Below, in pieces: positions 17,474 to 26,890 of a stretch of 64,000 nucleotides of DNA. Position 1 is the first letter of the stretch; every line of letters begins with the position of its first letter. The stretch covers positions 124,001 through 188,000 of the forward strand of contig NZ_JAMZFY010000001.1 of NCBI RefSeq assembly GCF_025457605.1, given 5' to 3'. The notes beneath the pieces are model-generated. The model ran no database searches. It was given only the letters and a program-made list of their open reading frames with translations, and was not told the DNA's origin. Origin of the DNA: Haloarcula laminariae. Lineage in GTDB: Archaea > Halobacteriota > Halobacteria > Halobacteriales > Haloarculaceae. Position numbers and translations under genes: made by a program.

Positions 17474-18371
17474 GGCTCTGTTGAAATCCTCAGAGTGTTA
17501 CAGGTTCGCCCGGTAGTTTGACAGAATGCAGGCCCTCCCGAAGTCGCGGTTACTCTGGTTTGTTGAGCAGGCGTATCACTTGGCTCGGCGAGCTGTCGCT
17601 CGGTACTCCTCGAAGTTCTCGAAACGCCGGTACACACTCCACCAACACATCGTTCTGCTGTGTCTCAAGGTTCGGAAGAATACGACGTACCGAACGCTTC
17701 TCGACGAACTCATCGAGATGCCCCGGATTCGGAGCGCCATCGACCTTGAGGAACTTCCGTCTCCCTCGACGCTGTGTAAGGCGTTCAATCGGCTTGATAT
17801 GGCGGTTTGGCGTGTCCTACTCAACCTTTCTGTCACACTCCTCCCGACCAACGGTGTCGTTGGTATCGACGCCTCCGGCTTCGACCGGAGTCACGCCTCA
17901 AAGCACTACACGAAGCGAACGAAGTTGACGATTCAGCAGTTGAAAGTCACGCTTCTCGTAGACACGAAAGTGAACGCAATCATCGACTTACACGTGACGA
18001 CCACGCGAAAACACGATTCGCAGATTGCGCCGTCGCTCATCAAGCGAAACACCGGAGAAGTAGCGGTTCTTCTTGGCGATAAGGGATACGACGACCAGAA
18101 GATTCGGGCGTTAGCCCGTGAAACTGGTGTTCGTCCGGTCATCAAGCATCGAGAATTTTCGTCGCTTCACAAGGCGTGGAACGCTCGACTGGACGCCGAT
18201 CTCTACGGTCAGCGCAGTCAGAACGAGACCGTAAATTCTCGCCTCAAACGCAAGTACGGGGCATTCGTCCGCTCACGGCGCTGGTGGAAGCAGTTCCGTG
18301 AACTCGTTGTCGGCTGTCTCACTCACAACATCGACAAGGCACTCTGAACGTTAGATACAGATAGCTGATTT
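17474..18371 (+). mobile_element. IS5-family insertion sequence, right end apparently lost
   Basis: The left end carries GGCTCTGTTGAAATCCTC (17474-17491), a terminal repeat typical of haloarchaeal IS5-type elements, and the transposase gene follows. After the gene the sequence reads GATAGCTGATTT and then departs; I do not find the reverse complement of the left repeat, so the right terminus seems truncated. A solo copy of the left-end motif sits at 56214-56228. The family call rests on the transposase; the truncation is my inference. Confidence 0.7.
17526..18347 (+). CDS. IS5-family DDE transposase
   Basis: A 273-aa transposase. The DDE triad is visible: D in GVVGIDASGFDRSH (about residue 118), D in VLLGDKGYDDQK (about 186), and E in NETVNSRLKRKYG (about 237), with the usual R/K residues after it. 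The N-terminal 100 residues contain the predicted DNA-binding helices (RYTLHQHIVLLCLKVRKNTT). It looks full length and intact. The start is the ATG at 17526, 35 bp inside the left terminal repeat. Confidence 0.92.
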   Translation: MQALPKSRLLWFVEQAYHLARRAVARYSSKFSKRRYTLHQHIVLLCLKVRKNTTYRTLLDELIEMPRIRSAIDLEELPSPSTLCKAFNRLDMAVWRVLLNLSVTLLPTNGVVGIDASGFDRSHASKHYTKRTKLTIQQLKVTLLVDTKVNAIIDLHVTTTRKHDSQIAPSLIKRNTGEVAVLLGDKGYDDQKIRALARETGVRPVIKHREFSSLHKAWNARLDADLYGQRSQNETVNSRLKRKYGAFVRSRRWWKQFRELVVGCLTHNIDKAL

Positions 18372-18376
18372 ATCGG

Positions 18377-18583
18377 TTACTTTTCGGCATACAGGAGAGT
18401 TCGTCGGCAATTGGGACAAACGTATGGAACTGGCGTGAGTATTTCGTCCGCTCGCATACTGCTAAGAAATCCGTCGTCTGACGCTTCTGAAACGATAGAG
18501 AGCGTTCCCATGACGTCTGTCCCCTGTAATTCCATCTGCTCTAATGATTCCTCACAGTCCGGACAGACCTTCTCAGAGGGCAT
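18377..18583 (-). CDS. Small zinc-ribbon protein
   Basis: A 68-aa protein starting MPSEKVCPDCEESLEQMELQ. It has two CxxC knuckles, CPDC (about 8-11) and CPNC (about 57-60), bracketing an acidic middle. I prefer the ATG at 18583 because the preceding in-frame extension is basic and unrelated. It lies immediately after the IS5-type element, so its 3' flank may have been altered by the insertion. Function unknown. Confidence 0.6.
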   Translation of the reverse strand: MPSEKVCPDCEESLEQMELQGTDVMGTLSIVSEASDDGFLSSMRADEILTPVPYVCPNCRRTLLYAEK

Positions 18584-18678
18584 GTGTATAGTACGTCCAC
18601 TGCTCTCAAAAACTATTTTCGTTCGTGCTCTCAGTCGGGGTTGGCTCCATGTGTTCTCACGCCGGTCAATATACACAC

Positions 18679-18951
18679 CTACCTAACGGCTATTCCAGCG
18701 AGACAAATGTTGGAACGATAGGACTTCAACAGAGCCGTATCAGTGTATCTCAGGTGACGGCTCATAGAATACGGATTGGAGTGTTGTAGATTCACTGCTG
18801 GAGGAAAGCCGACGCCGTCAGGAAAATCGGCCGAAGCCTTGTACAGTTCCATTTCAGTGGCTTCCTGGTGGAAGTGAATTACAGAACTGAAGAGATTTGT
18901 CTTCAGCCCGATAGTGAGGTAACAGGTTCCTCGTAGTCTGTTTCTCCGCAT
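18679..18951 (-). CDS. Doubtful hypothetical protein
   Basis: A 90-aa frame whose ATG overlaps the stop of the 81-aa gene upstream (TGATG). Its composition is not acidic and it shows no motif, so it may be a chance frame. I keep it only because of the start-stop overlap. Confidence 0.25.
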   Translation of the reverse strand: MRRNRLRGTCYLTIGLKTNLFSSVIHFHQEATEMELYKASADFPDGVGFPPAVNLQHSNPYSMSRHLRYTDTALLKSYRSNICLAGIAVR

Positions 18952-19196
18952 CAGCGACAGTTATCGAGTCTGCAGTCCTCCATTATCAGGGCTTCACAGT
19001 TCTGGCACTGATACAAATCTTCTCTCAGTTCTAAATCTGTGTCTGGGATAACCGTAGAAATCGAGTCACATGTCACGAGAAGAATTGCACCGTGTTCTTG
19101 CTTCCAGAAACCTCGAGAGTATCCATCAGCCAAGTTGACTCTGACAGCGTTGTTTCCATACTTTGTCTTCAGATCTGTGGAAGAGTTGGTTCGCAT
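18951..19196 (-). CDS. Small protein with C-terminal cysteine cluster
   Basis: An 81-aa protein ending YQCQNCEALIMEDCRLDNCR, whose four cysteines could bind zinc. The N-terminal part reads as a beta-rich domain (AVRVNLADGYSRGFWKQEHG and ILLVTCDSIST). It is not recognised. No neighbour on the same strand clearly defines its role. Confidence 0.5.
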   Translation of the reverse strand: MRTNSSTDLKTKYGNNAVRVNLADGYSRGFWKQEHGAILLVTCDSISTVIPDTDLELREDLYQCQNCEALIMEDCRLDNCR

Positions 19197-19379
19197 GGTC
19201 CACCGTAGCCTTGCGTGTTCCGTGATTTCGTATTCGATGCCGTTGTGTTTTACATAGTTGATTGGTTATAGTCCTCAGATTCGTTCTGTAGTATAAGAGA
19301 CGAGAATGGTTTTTGAAGCCCAGAGACCGTTGATTTACAAATCGATACAGGGGTATTCAACCCAAGATATAACTCTGCG

Positions 19380-21071
19380 CTACGAGTCCCCATCGTCCTT
19401 GCTGATCTTAGATGCAAACATTCCTTCGCCCTTTGCCCGATCCAGATATACTCCTTTCTGTAGCTCCAGCCAGTCCTTGAACGAGCGTTTTGGGTCAGAG
19501 ATCGGTGGCACACGGTGGCCTGTCCGAGGGTACTCAACAGGGTCAATCTGCCCCGGCAGATAATCGATATGTTTCTGCGGTTCAGAGTGACCGTCCAGAA
19601 TATTGTCTATAGCCTTCTCCACCACATCCGGTGAAACATCGTATCGGGCAGCGGAACGGAAGTCAGACATCACCCGGTTATCTGCCTCGAACTCTATGTA
19701 CTCCAAATATAGGATCGTACCCAACCAGTACTGAAGTAATGAGTCAAAATCGGAATCGGCCAATGTTGAAAGACATTTTGTCCATCCACCTCCCGCACTG
19801 CTCCAGTCGACAATGTCTTCGCCATGTCGGAGCTCGTATCGAATGAAGGCAGAAGTGACCTCAGTCATCGAAGCATAGCAACTCCACAAGGCCCACTCTA
19901 CAGGAGAGGTATCATTGTCGTCCCTACGAGTAGTATTGAAGATACGGTTTTCATCGACATCGTCTGAAGCACCGTCCACGACCTCTGCAAACACGTCTGG
20001 AATGTATTTCAGTGATAACGAACTGTACGGAAATCTTTGTCTTTCTGTAGGGCCTCGACGTACGACTGACCCAGCAGCCTGCCAACCAAGCACCCGAATA
20101 CCTGTCCCGGCAGCATCCCAAAGATCTGCATCAGCCGCTTCCTTTAACATTTCACCGGAATCATCTACTGCCTTTTTCCGGATCTTCTCACCGGTGGTAT
20201 CGAAATCGACCGTGCCAACCAGTTCGGCCAAACCTTGAGAGCTGAATACTGTGACTGATCCGTGTCCTTGATCGACGGCATTGCATCCGATCGAGGAGAT
20301 TGTGCCGACAGTTTCTGTTCCGAGTTCATACAGATCTTCCTCGACCGTTTTTTCTCCGGCGCTGGGAAGCCTGTTTGTACAAAGCTCCTCAACGGAGTCG
20401 CCTACCGGGGTTTCGTCTTCCAGTTGATCTGTAAAAGCGTATTCTAGCAGTTTTTCAACTTGGTTGTCGATTACGTTGAGGCCTCGTGTTGCAGCTGGTA
20501 CGTCTCTATCAATGATTGCTGCCCGGATGATGGATACAGGTACGAGAAACGGGTCTGTCTCAGATGGATCATTGTCCGCGGCCTCTGCGTCAGCTACAAT
20601 CTGGGATGGCGTGAGCTCTTGCTTGACCCGTTTGATGATTCCATCGGGCGTGGTCTGCTGCAGTGTTCTATCGACGAAAAAGTACAGCAAAAAGAACGAG
20701 GTGGCTGCTAATCCAACAGCGTAAGAAAGTGAGAACCTGAGAAGATAGATTGAGATATGATTGAAAGCGATGAGAACAGCGACATCCACAGCGAGGGAGA
20801 CTGCGAAGATGCCTACTGTCTTCTTGTATACTCCGTCAGTTCTGAATAAGTCGGCTAACCTGGTGGAGTACCGGGACGTGGAGAGCTGTATTCCCAGGAT
20901 GATGACGGAGAATACGATTGCGAAGACTGCGGCTTGTATCGATGCCAGTGTGCTTAGTACTTGCTGCCCGTTCCCCGATGGATCCAATGTAGACAGTTCT
21001 GCTATTAGTAGAGAGATTCCGGTTACAACAGCGAATATTGTTGTTGTCGGCCAGCGAAGATAGTCATCCAT
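19380..21071 (-). CDS. DUF2254-type membrane protein
   Basis: A 563-aa protein. The N-terminal 150 residues contain four transmembrane segments (ATTFAVV-type helix near 10-28, AAVFAIVFSVIILGIQ near 48-65, TVGIFAVSLAVDVAVLIAF near 85-105, SYAVGLAATSFFLLYFF near 115-135). A motif IQLSTSRYSTRL follows the second helix. This pattern is that of DUF2254 predicted membrane proteins. The remaining 400 residues are soluble and helical. It is unusual in being on an accessory replicon among small genes. Function unknown in the family. Confidence 0.75.
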   Translation of the reverse strand: MDDYLRWPTTTIFAVVTGISLLIAELSTLDPSGNGQQVLSTLASIQAAVFAIVFSVIILGIQLSTSRYSTRLADLFRTDGVYKKTVGIFAVSLAVDVAVLIAFNHISIYLLRFSLSYAVGLAATSFFLLYFFVDRTLQQTTPDGIIKRVKQELTPSQIVADAEAADNDPSETDPFLVPVSIIRAAIIDRDVPAATRGLNVIDNQVEKLLEYAFTDQLEDETPVGDSVEELCTNRLPSAGEKTVEEDLYELGTETVGTISSIGCNAVDQGHGSVTVFSSQGLAELVGTVDFDTTGEKIRKKAVDDSGEMLKEAADADLWDAAGTGIRVLGWQAAGSVVRRGPTERQRFPYSSLSLKYIPDVFAEVVDGASDDVDENRIFNTTRRDDNDTSPVEWALWSCYASMTEVTSAFIRYELRHGEDIVDWSSAGGGWTKCLSTLADSDFDSLLQYWLGTILYLEYIEFEADNRVMSDFRSAARYDVSPDVVEKAIDNILDGHSEPQKHIDYLPGQIDPVEYPRTGHRVPPISDPKRSFKDWLELQKGVYLDRAKGEGMFASKISKDDGDS

Positions 21072-21185
21072 TCGTTAGGGACGATGGCCCCGCCCTGTCT
21101 TATCTACTGGGGATGCTAGATAAGGTCTGAAAACTGTCTTTTTACAGGCAAGTTACTTTCCATCGGAGACCGGAGAATACAGTGA

Positions 21186-21830
21186 ATGAGTGAGAATCCT
21201 GCTGTCTCTGCGTTGAACAAGGCCTATCAGGAATATACTGAGGGTGATTCTACGCTCACGTATCTGCTGGGTATAATCGTTGCAGCAGTATTTCTCTTAG
21301 AAGTCGCCTTTACGGCTATCACATCTCTGGACAGCATCCAGATTCTTGCTACAGGAATATTTGGAGTTCATCCTGTAATTGCATGGCCGTTCTCGCCTGT
21401 TTTGCACCGTGGATTCCCGCATTTTGCTGCCAATCTGGTCGGATTGCTAGCGGTAGGGATTCCAATGGAAAAGCACTGGAATCGGAAACGGTACTCTCTG
21501 TTTCTGGTGGTGACAGGATACCTGACCATCATGGCTGGTACAGGGTTCATGTGGATTTTCTCCGAATCCCCGTTGGCCTTCTACGGAACAAGCGGGGTCG
21601 TTTACGCCTTAGCCGGTTACTCGCTTATCCACTTATTCAGGAGTCATCAACAGTTCAATTGGAGTGAGAAGGTAGCTGCACTCATAGGTTTTCTAGCACT
21701 GGTATCGGTGGTAGTTGACCCGTTCACTGGACCGTATTTCGAGCCGTCATGGATTAATGCCGGTCACGCATCTGGATTTGTGATTGGCGCTGTATCTGGA
21801 TGGTTCGGATGGGGTGGAAAGTGTGCTTAG
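21186..21830 (+). CDS. Rhomboid-family intramembrane serine protease
   Basis: A 214-aa protein with six hydrophobic segments. Catalytic motifs are in place: N83 in HFAANL, the serine in GTSG (residues 134-137, S136) and H194 in NAGHASGF. Rhomboids cut substrates inside the membrane, using the Ser-His dyad. The start is the ATG at 21186. It stands alone, divergent from the DUF2254 gene, with about 115 bp between them holding both promoters. Catalysis is likely; substrate unknown. Confidence 0.88.
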   Translation: MSENPAVSALNKAYQEYTEGDSTLTYLLGIIVAAVFLLEVAFTAITSLDSIQILATGIFGVHPVIAWPFSPVLHRGFPHFAANLVGLLAVGIPMEKHWNRKRYSLFLVVTGYLTIMAGTGFMWIFSESPLAFYGTSGVVYALAGYSLIHLFRSHQQFNWSEKVAALIGFLALVSVVVDPFTGPYFEPSWINAGHASGFVIGAVSGWFGWGGKCA

Positions 21831-21936
21831 AAAATCAGTCTATAGATCTTCTTGAAAGTCAGAATATCGAGACTGCAAAGAGGAATAGGATGAAAGAGTG
21901 TCAAGATTTGAATCACCTCATGGCCACAGAATTTTT

Positions 21937-21950
21937 GGTCGTGATTATCC
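21937..21950 (+). repeat. Dispersed motif GGTCGTGATTATC, copy 1
   Basis: GGTCGTGATTATCC here matches the three longer copies (22489, 23477, 34043) except at the last positions. It lies between the rhomboid gene and a small membrane-protein gene. Confidence 0.45.
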
Positions 21951-22043
21951 CAGCATGCTCGACCGACCAGACAGACAGTCAATACAGCAGAGAGATTGAC
22001 CGACTCGGTTCGACAGACCAGATTCAGTCGCTCGATGTGGTTT

Positions 22044-22259
22044 CTATGTAACCGAGGGACGCTGATACCGAAGATACGCCCCGCTAGTGATACAGATTGT
22101 GGCAACGAGCAACAGCCCACCGCTGATAATATCTCTGAGTGTGCCTGTAACTCCGGCATTTTCGACTAAACTGAAAGCTTGCTGGAACACGATTAATTGA
22201 AATACCAATAGAAGGCTTCCGCTAGACACTAACAGCCGACTTCTTGAAATGCCGCTCAT
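22044..22259 (-). CDS. Small two-helix membrane protein
   Basis: A 71-aa protein with two hydrophobic segments (LLVSSGSLLLVFQLIVFQQA and IISGGLLLVATICITSGAYL) joined by a short polar loop. It has a basic C-terminus (RYQRPSVT). Function unknown. The membrane pattern and in-frame start at 22259 support it as a real gene. Confidence 0.5.
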   Translation of the reverse strand: MSGISRSRLLVSSGSLLLVFQLIVFQQAFSLVENAGVTGTLRDIISGGLLLVATICITSGAYLRYQRPSVT

Positions 22260-22488
22260 GTTTTAGCCAGCATCCAGAAGTTGTAAAAGTTTTATCCAGA
22301 GTCGCTATTTCGGAAGCTGGGGAAAGAGGTACGCTGTTCTCACCAAGCAGACCCACTTATCACCTGATTCGTCCCAACCGTTCTGAACTCAACTCTGTGA
22401 GAACAGCCCTCCGCCACCGACCACGCGGCTTTGATTTCCACTCGTACCTCTCACGCTAAGCAGAGATAGCAGTTCTCTCGAAGAAAAC

Positions 22489-22503
22489 GGTCGTGATTAT
22501 CGC
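22489..22503 (+). repeat. Dispersed motif GGTCGTGATTATCGC, copy 2
   Basis: This copy is preceded by TAAGCAGAGATAGCAGTTCT, closely matching the sequence before copy 4 at 34043, so the repeat unit extends at least 45 bp. It lies about 85 bp upstream of the DUF6516 gene. Confidence 0.5.
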
Positions 22504-22585
22504 AATGTGCTGGACCCTGAACTACTGCGTTGTTTGAGGAACCAACACCCCTTTATCGTTGGCCACGAAACCAACATAGTACCGG

Positions 22586-22942
22586 ATGGAACCAACGGCC
22601 GACGACCTCGATGGATACGACAACGCCACAGTGTACGAGGATGGGACCGTCATTCGCGTGTCTGTCCGGCGGACGGACGACAATGCCTATCCATCGGGAT
22701 GGCGGTACACGCTTCACTACGGAGCGCTGACCGCCGGTCCCGAGACACTCGACGACGGAACGATCCGTCGCTACGATAACTCACACGAGGATACGAAAGG
22801 CCACGAATTACACGTCGCTCCCGACCCGGAGCCCGAGTTCGTCGAGTTCCCCGGCATCGAGGAACTCTACGAACGGTTCTGGGACGAGATTCCGAAGACA
22901 CGATTCGGTCCATCCGACGACAACGGTGATACCCATGACTGA
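22586..22942 (+). CDS. DUF6516-type protein (second TA-like pair)
   Basis: A 118-aa protein homologous along its length to 2034-2333, with the same RYDN-H...KGHEL core (about 70-85) and EFPGIEELYERFW C-terminus. It has a 15-residue acidic tail that the other copy lacks. Its stop codon lies inside the next gene (8-bp overlap), so the two are translationally coupled. Toxin function is inferred only from the paired organisation. Confidence 0.78.
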   Translation: MEPTADDLDGYDNATVYEDGTVIRVSVRRTDDNAYPSGWRYTLHYGALTAGPETLDDGTIRRYDNSHEDTKGHELHVAPDPEPEFVEFPGIEELYERFWDEIPKTRFGPSDDNGDTHD

Positions 22943-23336
22943 ACAGAACGTACTCGTGGTCACGGTCGACGACGAGACCAATCCGTACGAAGAAGGCCTC
23001 GAAGCGATTCAGACACTCAAAGAGGGAGAATACCTTGACCGGCCGGCTACTGTTCGATTCCCGAACGAGAGCCAGCTGACCGACGTGTTCAACGAGCGGA
23101 CTTACACGCTCTTGCGCGTGATTAGAGACGAAGAACCCGAGAGCATTCGTGAGACAGCACGACTGGTCGGCCGTGACAAAAAGAACGTCCACGAAGAATT
23201 GACCACACTGGAAGCGCTTGGCGTCATCAGCTTCGAGGCAGTCGGACGGGCAAAGAAACCAGTGTTCCCCTACGACGATCTCGTCGTCTCGCCGCTTGCT
23301 CACGACCCTAGAGACGGGGCCACTGCTGCTCCCTGA
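22935..23336 (+). CDS. HVO_A0114-family winged-helix DNA-binding protein (second pair)
   Basis: A 133-aa protein starting MTEQNVLVVTVDDE; a GTG at 22926 is an alternative start. The winged-helix core (about 70-125) reads TLLRVIRDEEPESIRETARL, then VGRDKKNVHEELTTLEALGV, with a wing SFEAVGRAKKPVF. It is paralogous to 1599-2003 but clearly diverged, so the two pairs are probably not a recent duplication. It overlaps the DUF6516 gene. Probably the autoregulator and antitoxin of the pair (inference). Confidence 0.8.
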   Translation: MTEQNVLVVTVDDETNPYEEGLEAIQTLKEGEYLDRPATVRFPNESQLTDVFNERTYTLLRVIRDEEPESIRETARLVGRDKKNVHEELTTLEALGVISFEAVGRAKKPVFPYDDLVVSPLAHDPRDGATAAP

Positions 23337-23754
23337 TATTTGTGTTCTCCCGGGCATCTCATATACACCCGTTTACCCCATTCGAGCCAACAAATGAGCC
23401 GCCGGATAGGAACCAGAGGCTATCCGAAACTGTGTCTTTCCCAGTACTGTGGAACAGAATATGCCAAGAAAAGTCTGGTCGTGATTATCGCCGCGATCTC
23501 CACTACCAAAATGGAGTTCATCGTCAAGAACTCCTTATCAGCACACTACAGTACGTCCCTGACTCGACTTCACTGACGACGGTGTGTGCCATCGTACACC
23601 TTGGTCTCGATTGGATGCAGACGGGCTACCAGACCGTCACTCCGGGTTTCACTCCAAACTGTTTAGGAGGGTGTGGGAATACATATTGAAGCATCTCTAA
23701 TCGCTACATGGAGTCCAGCGCCAAGCAGTCCACACGGATACGTAGTGTAATCAG
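23337..23754. other. Intergenic region upstream of the Bat-type regulator
   Basis: About 420 bp with no convincing gene. It contains copy 3 of the GGTCGTGATTATCGC motif (23477-23491) and should hold the promoter of the 959-aa regulator. The short open frames here lack haloarchaeal codon character. Confidence 0.4.
23477..23491 (+). repeat. Dispersed motif GGTCGTGATTATCGC, copy 3
   Basis: Exact 15-bp match to copies 2 and 4. Its left flank (GCCAAGAAAAGTCT) is only partly similar to theirs. Confidence 0.5.
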
Positions 23755-26634
23755 ATGACAGTGACTGCCCCCACCCTTGACACGGCCCAAATCCTCGTTG
23801 TTGGCTCGACTGAATGGCTCGAAGCCTTTACAGATGCGGTACGCAGCCAAACTGGAGCGTCTGTTAGGGCGGTTTCTAACGCGTCTGAGGCACTAGATAC
23901 CGTCGGTCAGATCTCCATTGATTGTGTCGTTACCGAGTATACGCTCAGGGAGAAAACCGGGGTCGAACTAGTGAATTGTCTCAAAGAAACGACACCGTCA
24001 ACTCCGATAATTCTCGGCACCACAGCCGGTAGCGAGGCTGTCGCGAGCGAGGCTATCCGGGCTGGCGTCACCGATTATATTGCAGTAACCGAGTCCGCTG
24101 ACCAGACAATGGACGACCTGATCGAACGGACAGCGGACGCGGTTCGTATAGCAGAGGAGACGACCACTCGTGACGAGCGAGCACAGCAGTTCGAGGCGGT
24201 CTTCCAGGACACCCAGACGGCGACGTGGGTACTCGACCGACAGGGCTCACTCAAGCGCGTCAATCAACCGGCACGGGAGATGATCGATCAGGACTGTGAC
24301 GCTCTCATCGGGGAGACGTTCTGGACACTCCCGTGGTGGGACGAAACAGAGACGGCCAGACAAGATGTTCGACAGCTCGTAGCGGAGGCACGCGAGGGAC
24401 AGTTTAGCAACGTCGTCGTCTTCCAGGCGCCAGCAAACCCCCACCGCGTCTTAGACCTCTCGGTCCGCCCTGTCAAGAACGACCGTGGCGATCTCGTCTC
24501 AATCGTGGTTGAGGGGATCGATGTTAGCGAACAGGTCAGACTGCAACGCGACCTCCAGGAGTCCGAAGAGCTCCACCGGGTCACACTCAAAAACATGACC
24601 GATACCGTCCTCATCACGAACGACGACGGGGAATACACCTACGTCTGTCCGAACGTCCACTTTATATTTGGGTACACCGCCGAAGAGATCTACGAGCAAG
24701 AAACCATAGACGAGTTAATTGGTGAGAATCTCTTCGACCGTGACGACCTCGCTGAAAACAGAGTTCTCAAGAACATCGAGTGCACGGCGACCGATAAGGC
24801 TGGTCGCGAACACACACTCCTGGTCAACGTCAGGGAAGTCGACATCCAGGGAGGGTCTGTCCTCTATAGCTGTCGTGACATTACGAAACGAAAACAGCGT
24901 GAAGAGGCCCTGGCTACCCTCCAGGAACTCGCGCGATCCTTCCTGTATGCGGGGACCCACGATGAGATCGCACAGCACATCGTCGAGGATTCGTCGAACG
25001 TGATCGGTGTTGAGGCGAGTGCTGTCTATCTGTTTGACGCGGACGCGAACGAACTCCGGCCGGCGGCGCACTCACAGACCATGCGGGACCTGCACGGGCC
25101 CTTACCGAGAGTCCACGCCGATGGCGACACACTCCCAGGCCACGGGTTCATCACCGGCTCCACGCAGGTGTTCGAGAATATCCACAACTCAGACCGTCTG
25201 GAGAACCGAGCGACGGATCTGCGAAGTGCCTGCTATATTCCGCTGGGTGACCATGGCGTCTTCGTAGCGGGATCGGACGCCGTAGGCGCCTTCGACGACG
25301 TGACACGGGAACTCGCCGACTTGCTCGCTGCGGCCGCCGAGGCAGCCCTGGACCGTGTGACCCGCGAATCGACGCTCCGGACCCAGGAGCGACAACTCCA
25401 GCAGCAAAACGACCAACTCACGACGCTGAACCAGATCAACGAGACGATTCGGGCTATTGACCGGGCGGTTGTCGAAGCTGAAAGCCGCGAGGAAATCGAC
25501 CATGCCGTCTGTGACCTGCTGACCAGCGATGACCGGTTTCGGTTCGCCTGGATCGGGACCGTGGACCCGACAACAGAGACGCTGGAGGCTCGCACCTGGG
25601 CCGGCAATGAACAGGGATATCTGGACGGCCACCAATTTGCCGTCGGAGCGTCCGGGACCGAGCCGGCCGGGCAAACGGCGGCGACTGATGAGGTGACGAT
25701 GGTTCCCAACGTTGCAGCCGACTTGCGGGAAGATTCGTGGCGAACTGACGCGCTGCGACGCGATTTCATGTCGGTACTGAGTATTCCGCTGGTGTACAAT
25801 GACCTGACCTACGGCGTTCTCACCGTCTACGCGAGCACCAGAGACGCGTTCGACGAGATGGCACAGACGGTGCTGACAGAACTCGGTGAGACTATCGCTG
25901 CCGCACTCAGCGCCATCGAACGGAAGAACGCGCTTCTCACGACGTCGATAACTCGCCTGGTGTTCGGTATCGAGGATTCGACGTTTATTCTCTCGCGTTT
26001 GGCGCGGGAAGCCGACTGCACTCTGACGTACAAGGGTGGCGTCCAGCAGACGACCGATAGGAGCTACGTCTTCGTGACTGTCGACGGCGCTGCTATCGAG
26101 ACGCTTCAGGACTCCGCATCGGGACTAGCCGGTATCGATGATGTACAGCCCATCAGTGCCGATACAGACGGTGGCGTCCTGCGATTGGGGCTAACAGAGC
26201 CCTTCCTCGCGCTGGAACTCGCCGACCACGGGGCTGTCTTTCGCGAAGCGGTCGCGTCGCCCACGGAGACCACACTCACCATCGATGCTCCGGAACGTGT
26301 CGATGGCCAGACTGCCAGGCAACTGGTGACCGACACATTCGCTGATGTTACCCTCCAGAGCAAACAGACGCTCGACCAGGCTTTCGAACGAGATATCCAC
26401 GCCCAGTTTCTCGGGGCACTGACAGATCGCCAGCTGGAAGTCACCCAGACGGCCTACTACAGCGGGTTCTTCGAATCACCACGCGAGTCCACGGGTGAAG
26501 AGGTGGCGGCGTTACTCGGCATTTCTCCTCCAGCGTTCTATCAGCATATCCGGACGGTACAGCGGAAATTGTTCACGGCGGTGTTCGAGGAAGCGAACCA
26601 CCCTGTAGCCGGTCAGACAGAGCAGGTTGAATAA
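23755..26634 (+). CDS. Bat-type regulator: receiver-like, PAS, GAF and HTH_10 domains
   Basis: A 959-aa protein. Order: a receiver-like domain (about 10-125), two PAS domains (about 145-260 and 270-380), two GAF domains (about 390-520 and 575-725), a Bat-associated domain (about 735-885) and a C-terminal HTH_10 (about 890-945, LTDRQLEVTQTAYYSGFFES and EEVAALLGISPPAFYQH). This is the plan of haloarchaeal bacterioopsin-activator-like regulators that sense small molecules, light or redox and bind DNA. The receiver has E in CVVTEYTL where the phosphorylated aspartate is expected, so it is probably not a phosphoacceptor. It is a single gene; targets are unknown. Confidence 0.88.
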   Translation: MTVTAPTLDTAQILVVGSTEWLEAFTDAVRSQTGASVRAVSNASEALDTVGQISIDCVVTEYTLREKTGVELVNCLKETTPSTPIILGTTAGSEAVASEAIRAGVTDYIAVTESADQTMDDLIERTADAVRIAEETTTRDERAQQFEAVFQDTQTATWVLDRQGSLKRVNQPAREMIDQDCDALIGETFWTLPWWDETETARQDVRQLVAEAREGQFSNVVVFQAPANPHRVLDLSVRPVKNDRGDLVSIVVEGIDVSEQVRLQRDLQESEELHRVTLKNMTDTVLITNDDGEYTYVCPNVHFIFGYTAEEIYEQETIDELIGENLFDRDDLAENRVLKNIECTATDKAGREHTLLVNVREVDIQGGSVLYSCRDITKRKQREEALATLQELARSFLYAGTHDEIAQHIVEDSSNVIGVEASAVYLFDADANELRPAAHSQTMRDLHGPLPRVHADGDTLPGHGFITGSTQVFENIHNSDRLENRATDLRSACYIPLGDHGVFVAGSDAVGAFDDVTRELADLLAAAAEAALDRVTRESTLRTQERQLQQQNDQLTTLNQINETIRAIDRAVVEAESREEIDHAVCDLLTSDDRFRFAWIGTVDPTTETLEARTWAGNEQGYLDGHQFAVGASGTEPAGQTAATDEVTMVPNVAADLREDSWRTDALRRDFMSVLSIPLVYNDLTYGVLTVYASTRDAFDEMAQTVLTELGETIAAALSAIERKNALLTTSITRLVFGIEDSTFILSRLAREADCTLTYKGGVQQTTDRSYVFVTVDGAAIETLQDSASGLAGIDDVQPISADTDGGVLRLGLTEPFLALELADHGAVFREAVASPTETTLTIDAPERVDGQTARQLVTDTFADVTLQSKQTLDQAFERDIHAQFLGALTDRQLEVTQTAYYSGFFESPRESTGEEVAALLGISPPAFYQHIRTVQRKLFTAVFEEANHPVAGQTEQVE

Positions 26635-26746
26635 CGAACCCCCCGTAGCCTGAATACCTTGATAGTAAACTTCTGACTATTGGGTTCTGTACTGCGTATG
26701 TATTCGTGAGTGTCGCGCGTCGATAGCGGGCACTCGTGAATACTCA

Positions 26747-26890
26747 ATGCGAGATGTCACGCAAACGCCCGACGAGGAAACGCCGTACGAGTGTTTCGAG
26801 TGTGGAACTGTCGTCACTGCGGAGGACAATCCCGACCCTTGCCCTGACTGTGGTGGCGAGATGCGGAACCGACAGACACCGGTCGAGTGA
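26747..26890 (+). CDS. Rubrerythrin-like zinc-ribbon protein (47 aa)
   Basis: A 47-aa protein beginning MRDVTQTPDEETPYECFECG and ending in a second knuckle, CPDCGGEMRNR. The pair CFEC / CPDC with DPCPDCGGEMRN matches the small rubrerythrin-like zinc-ribbon proteins common in haloarchaea. The start is the ATG at 26747. It follows the Bat-type gene by 112 bp and could be its own unit. Confidence 0.75.
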   Translation: MRDVTQTPDEETPYECFECGTVVTAEDNPDPCPDCGGEMRNRQTPVE

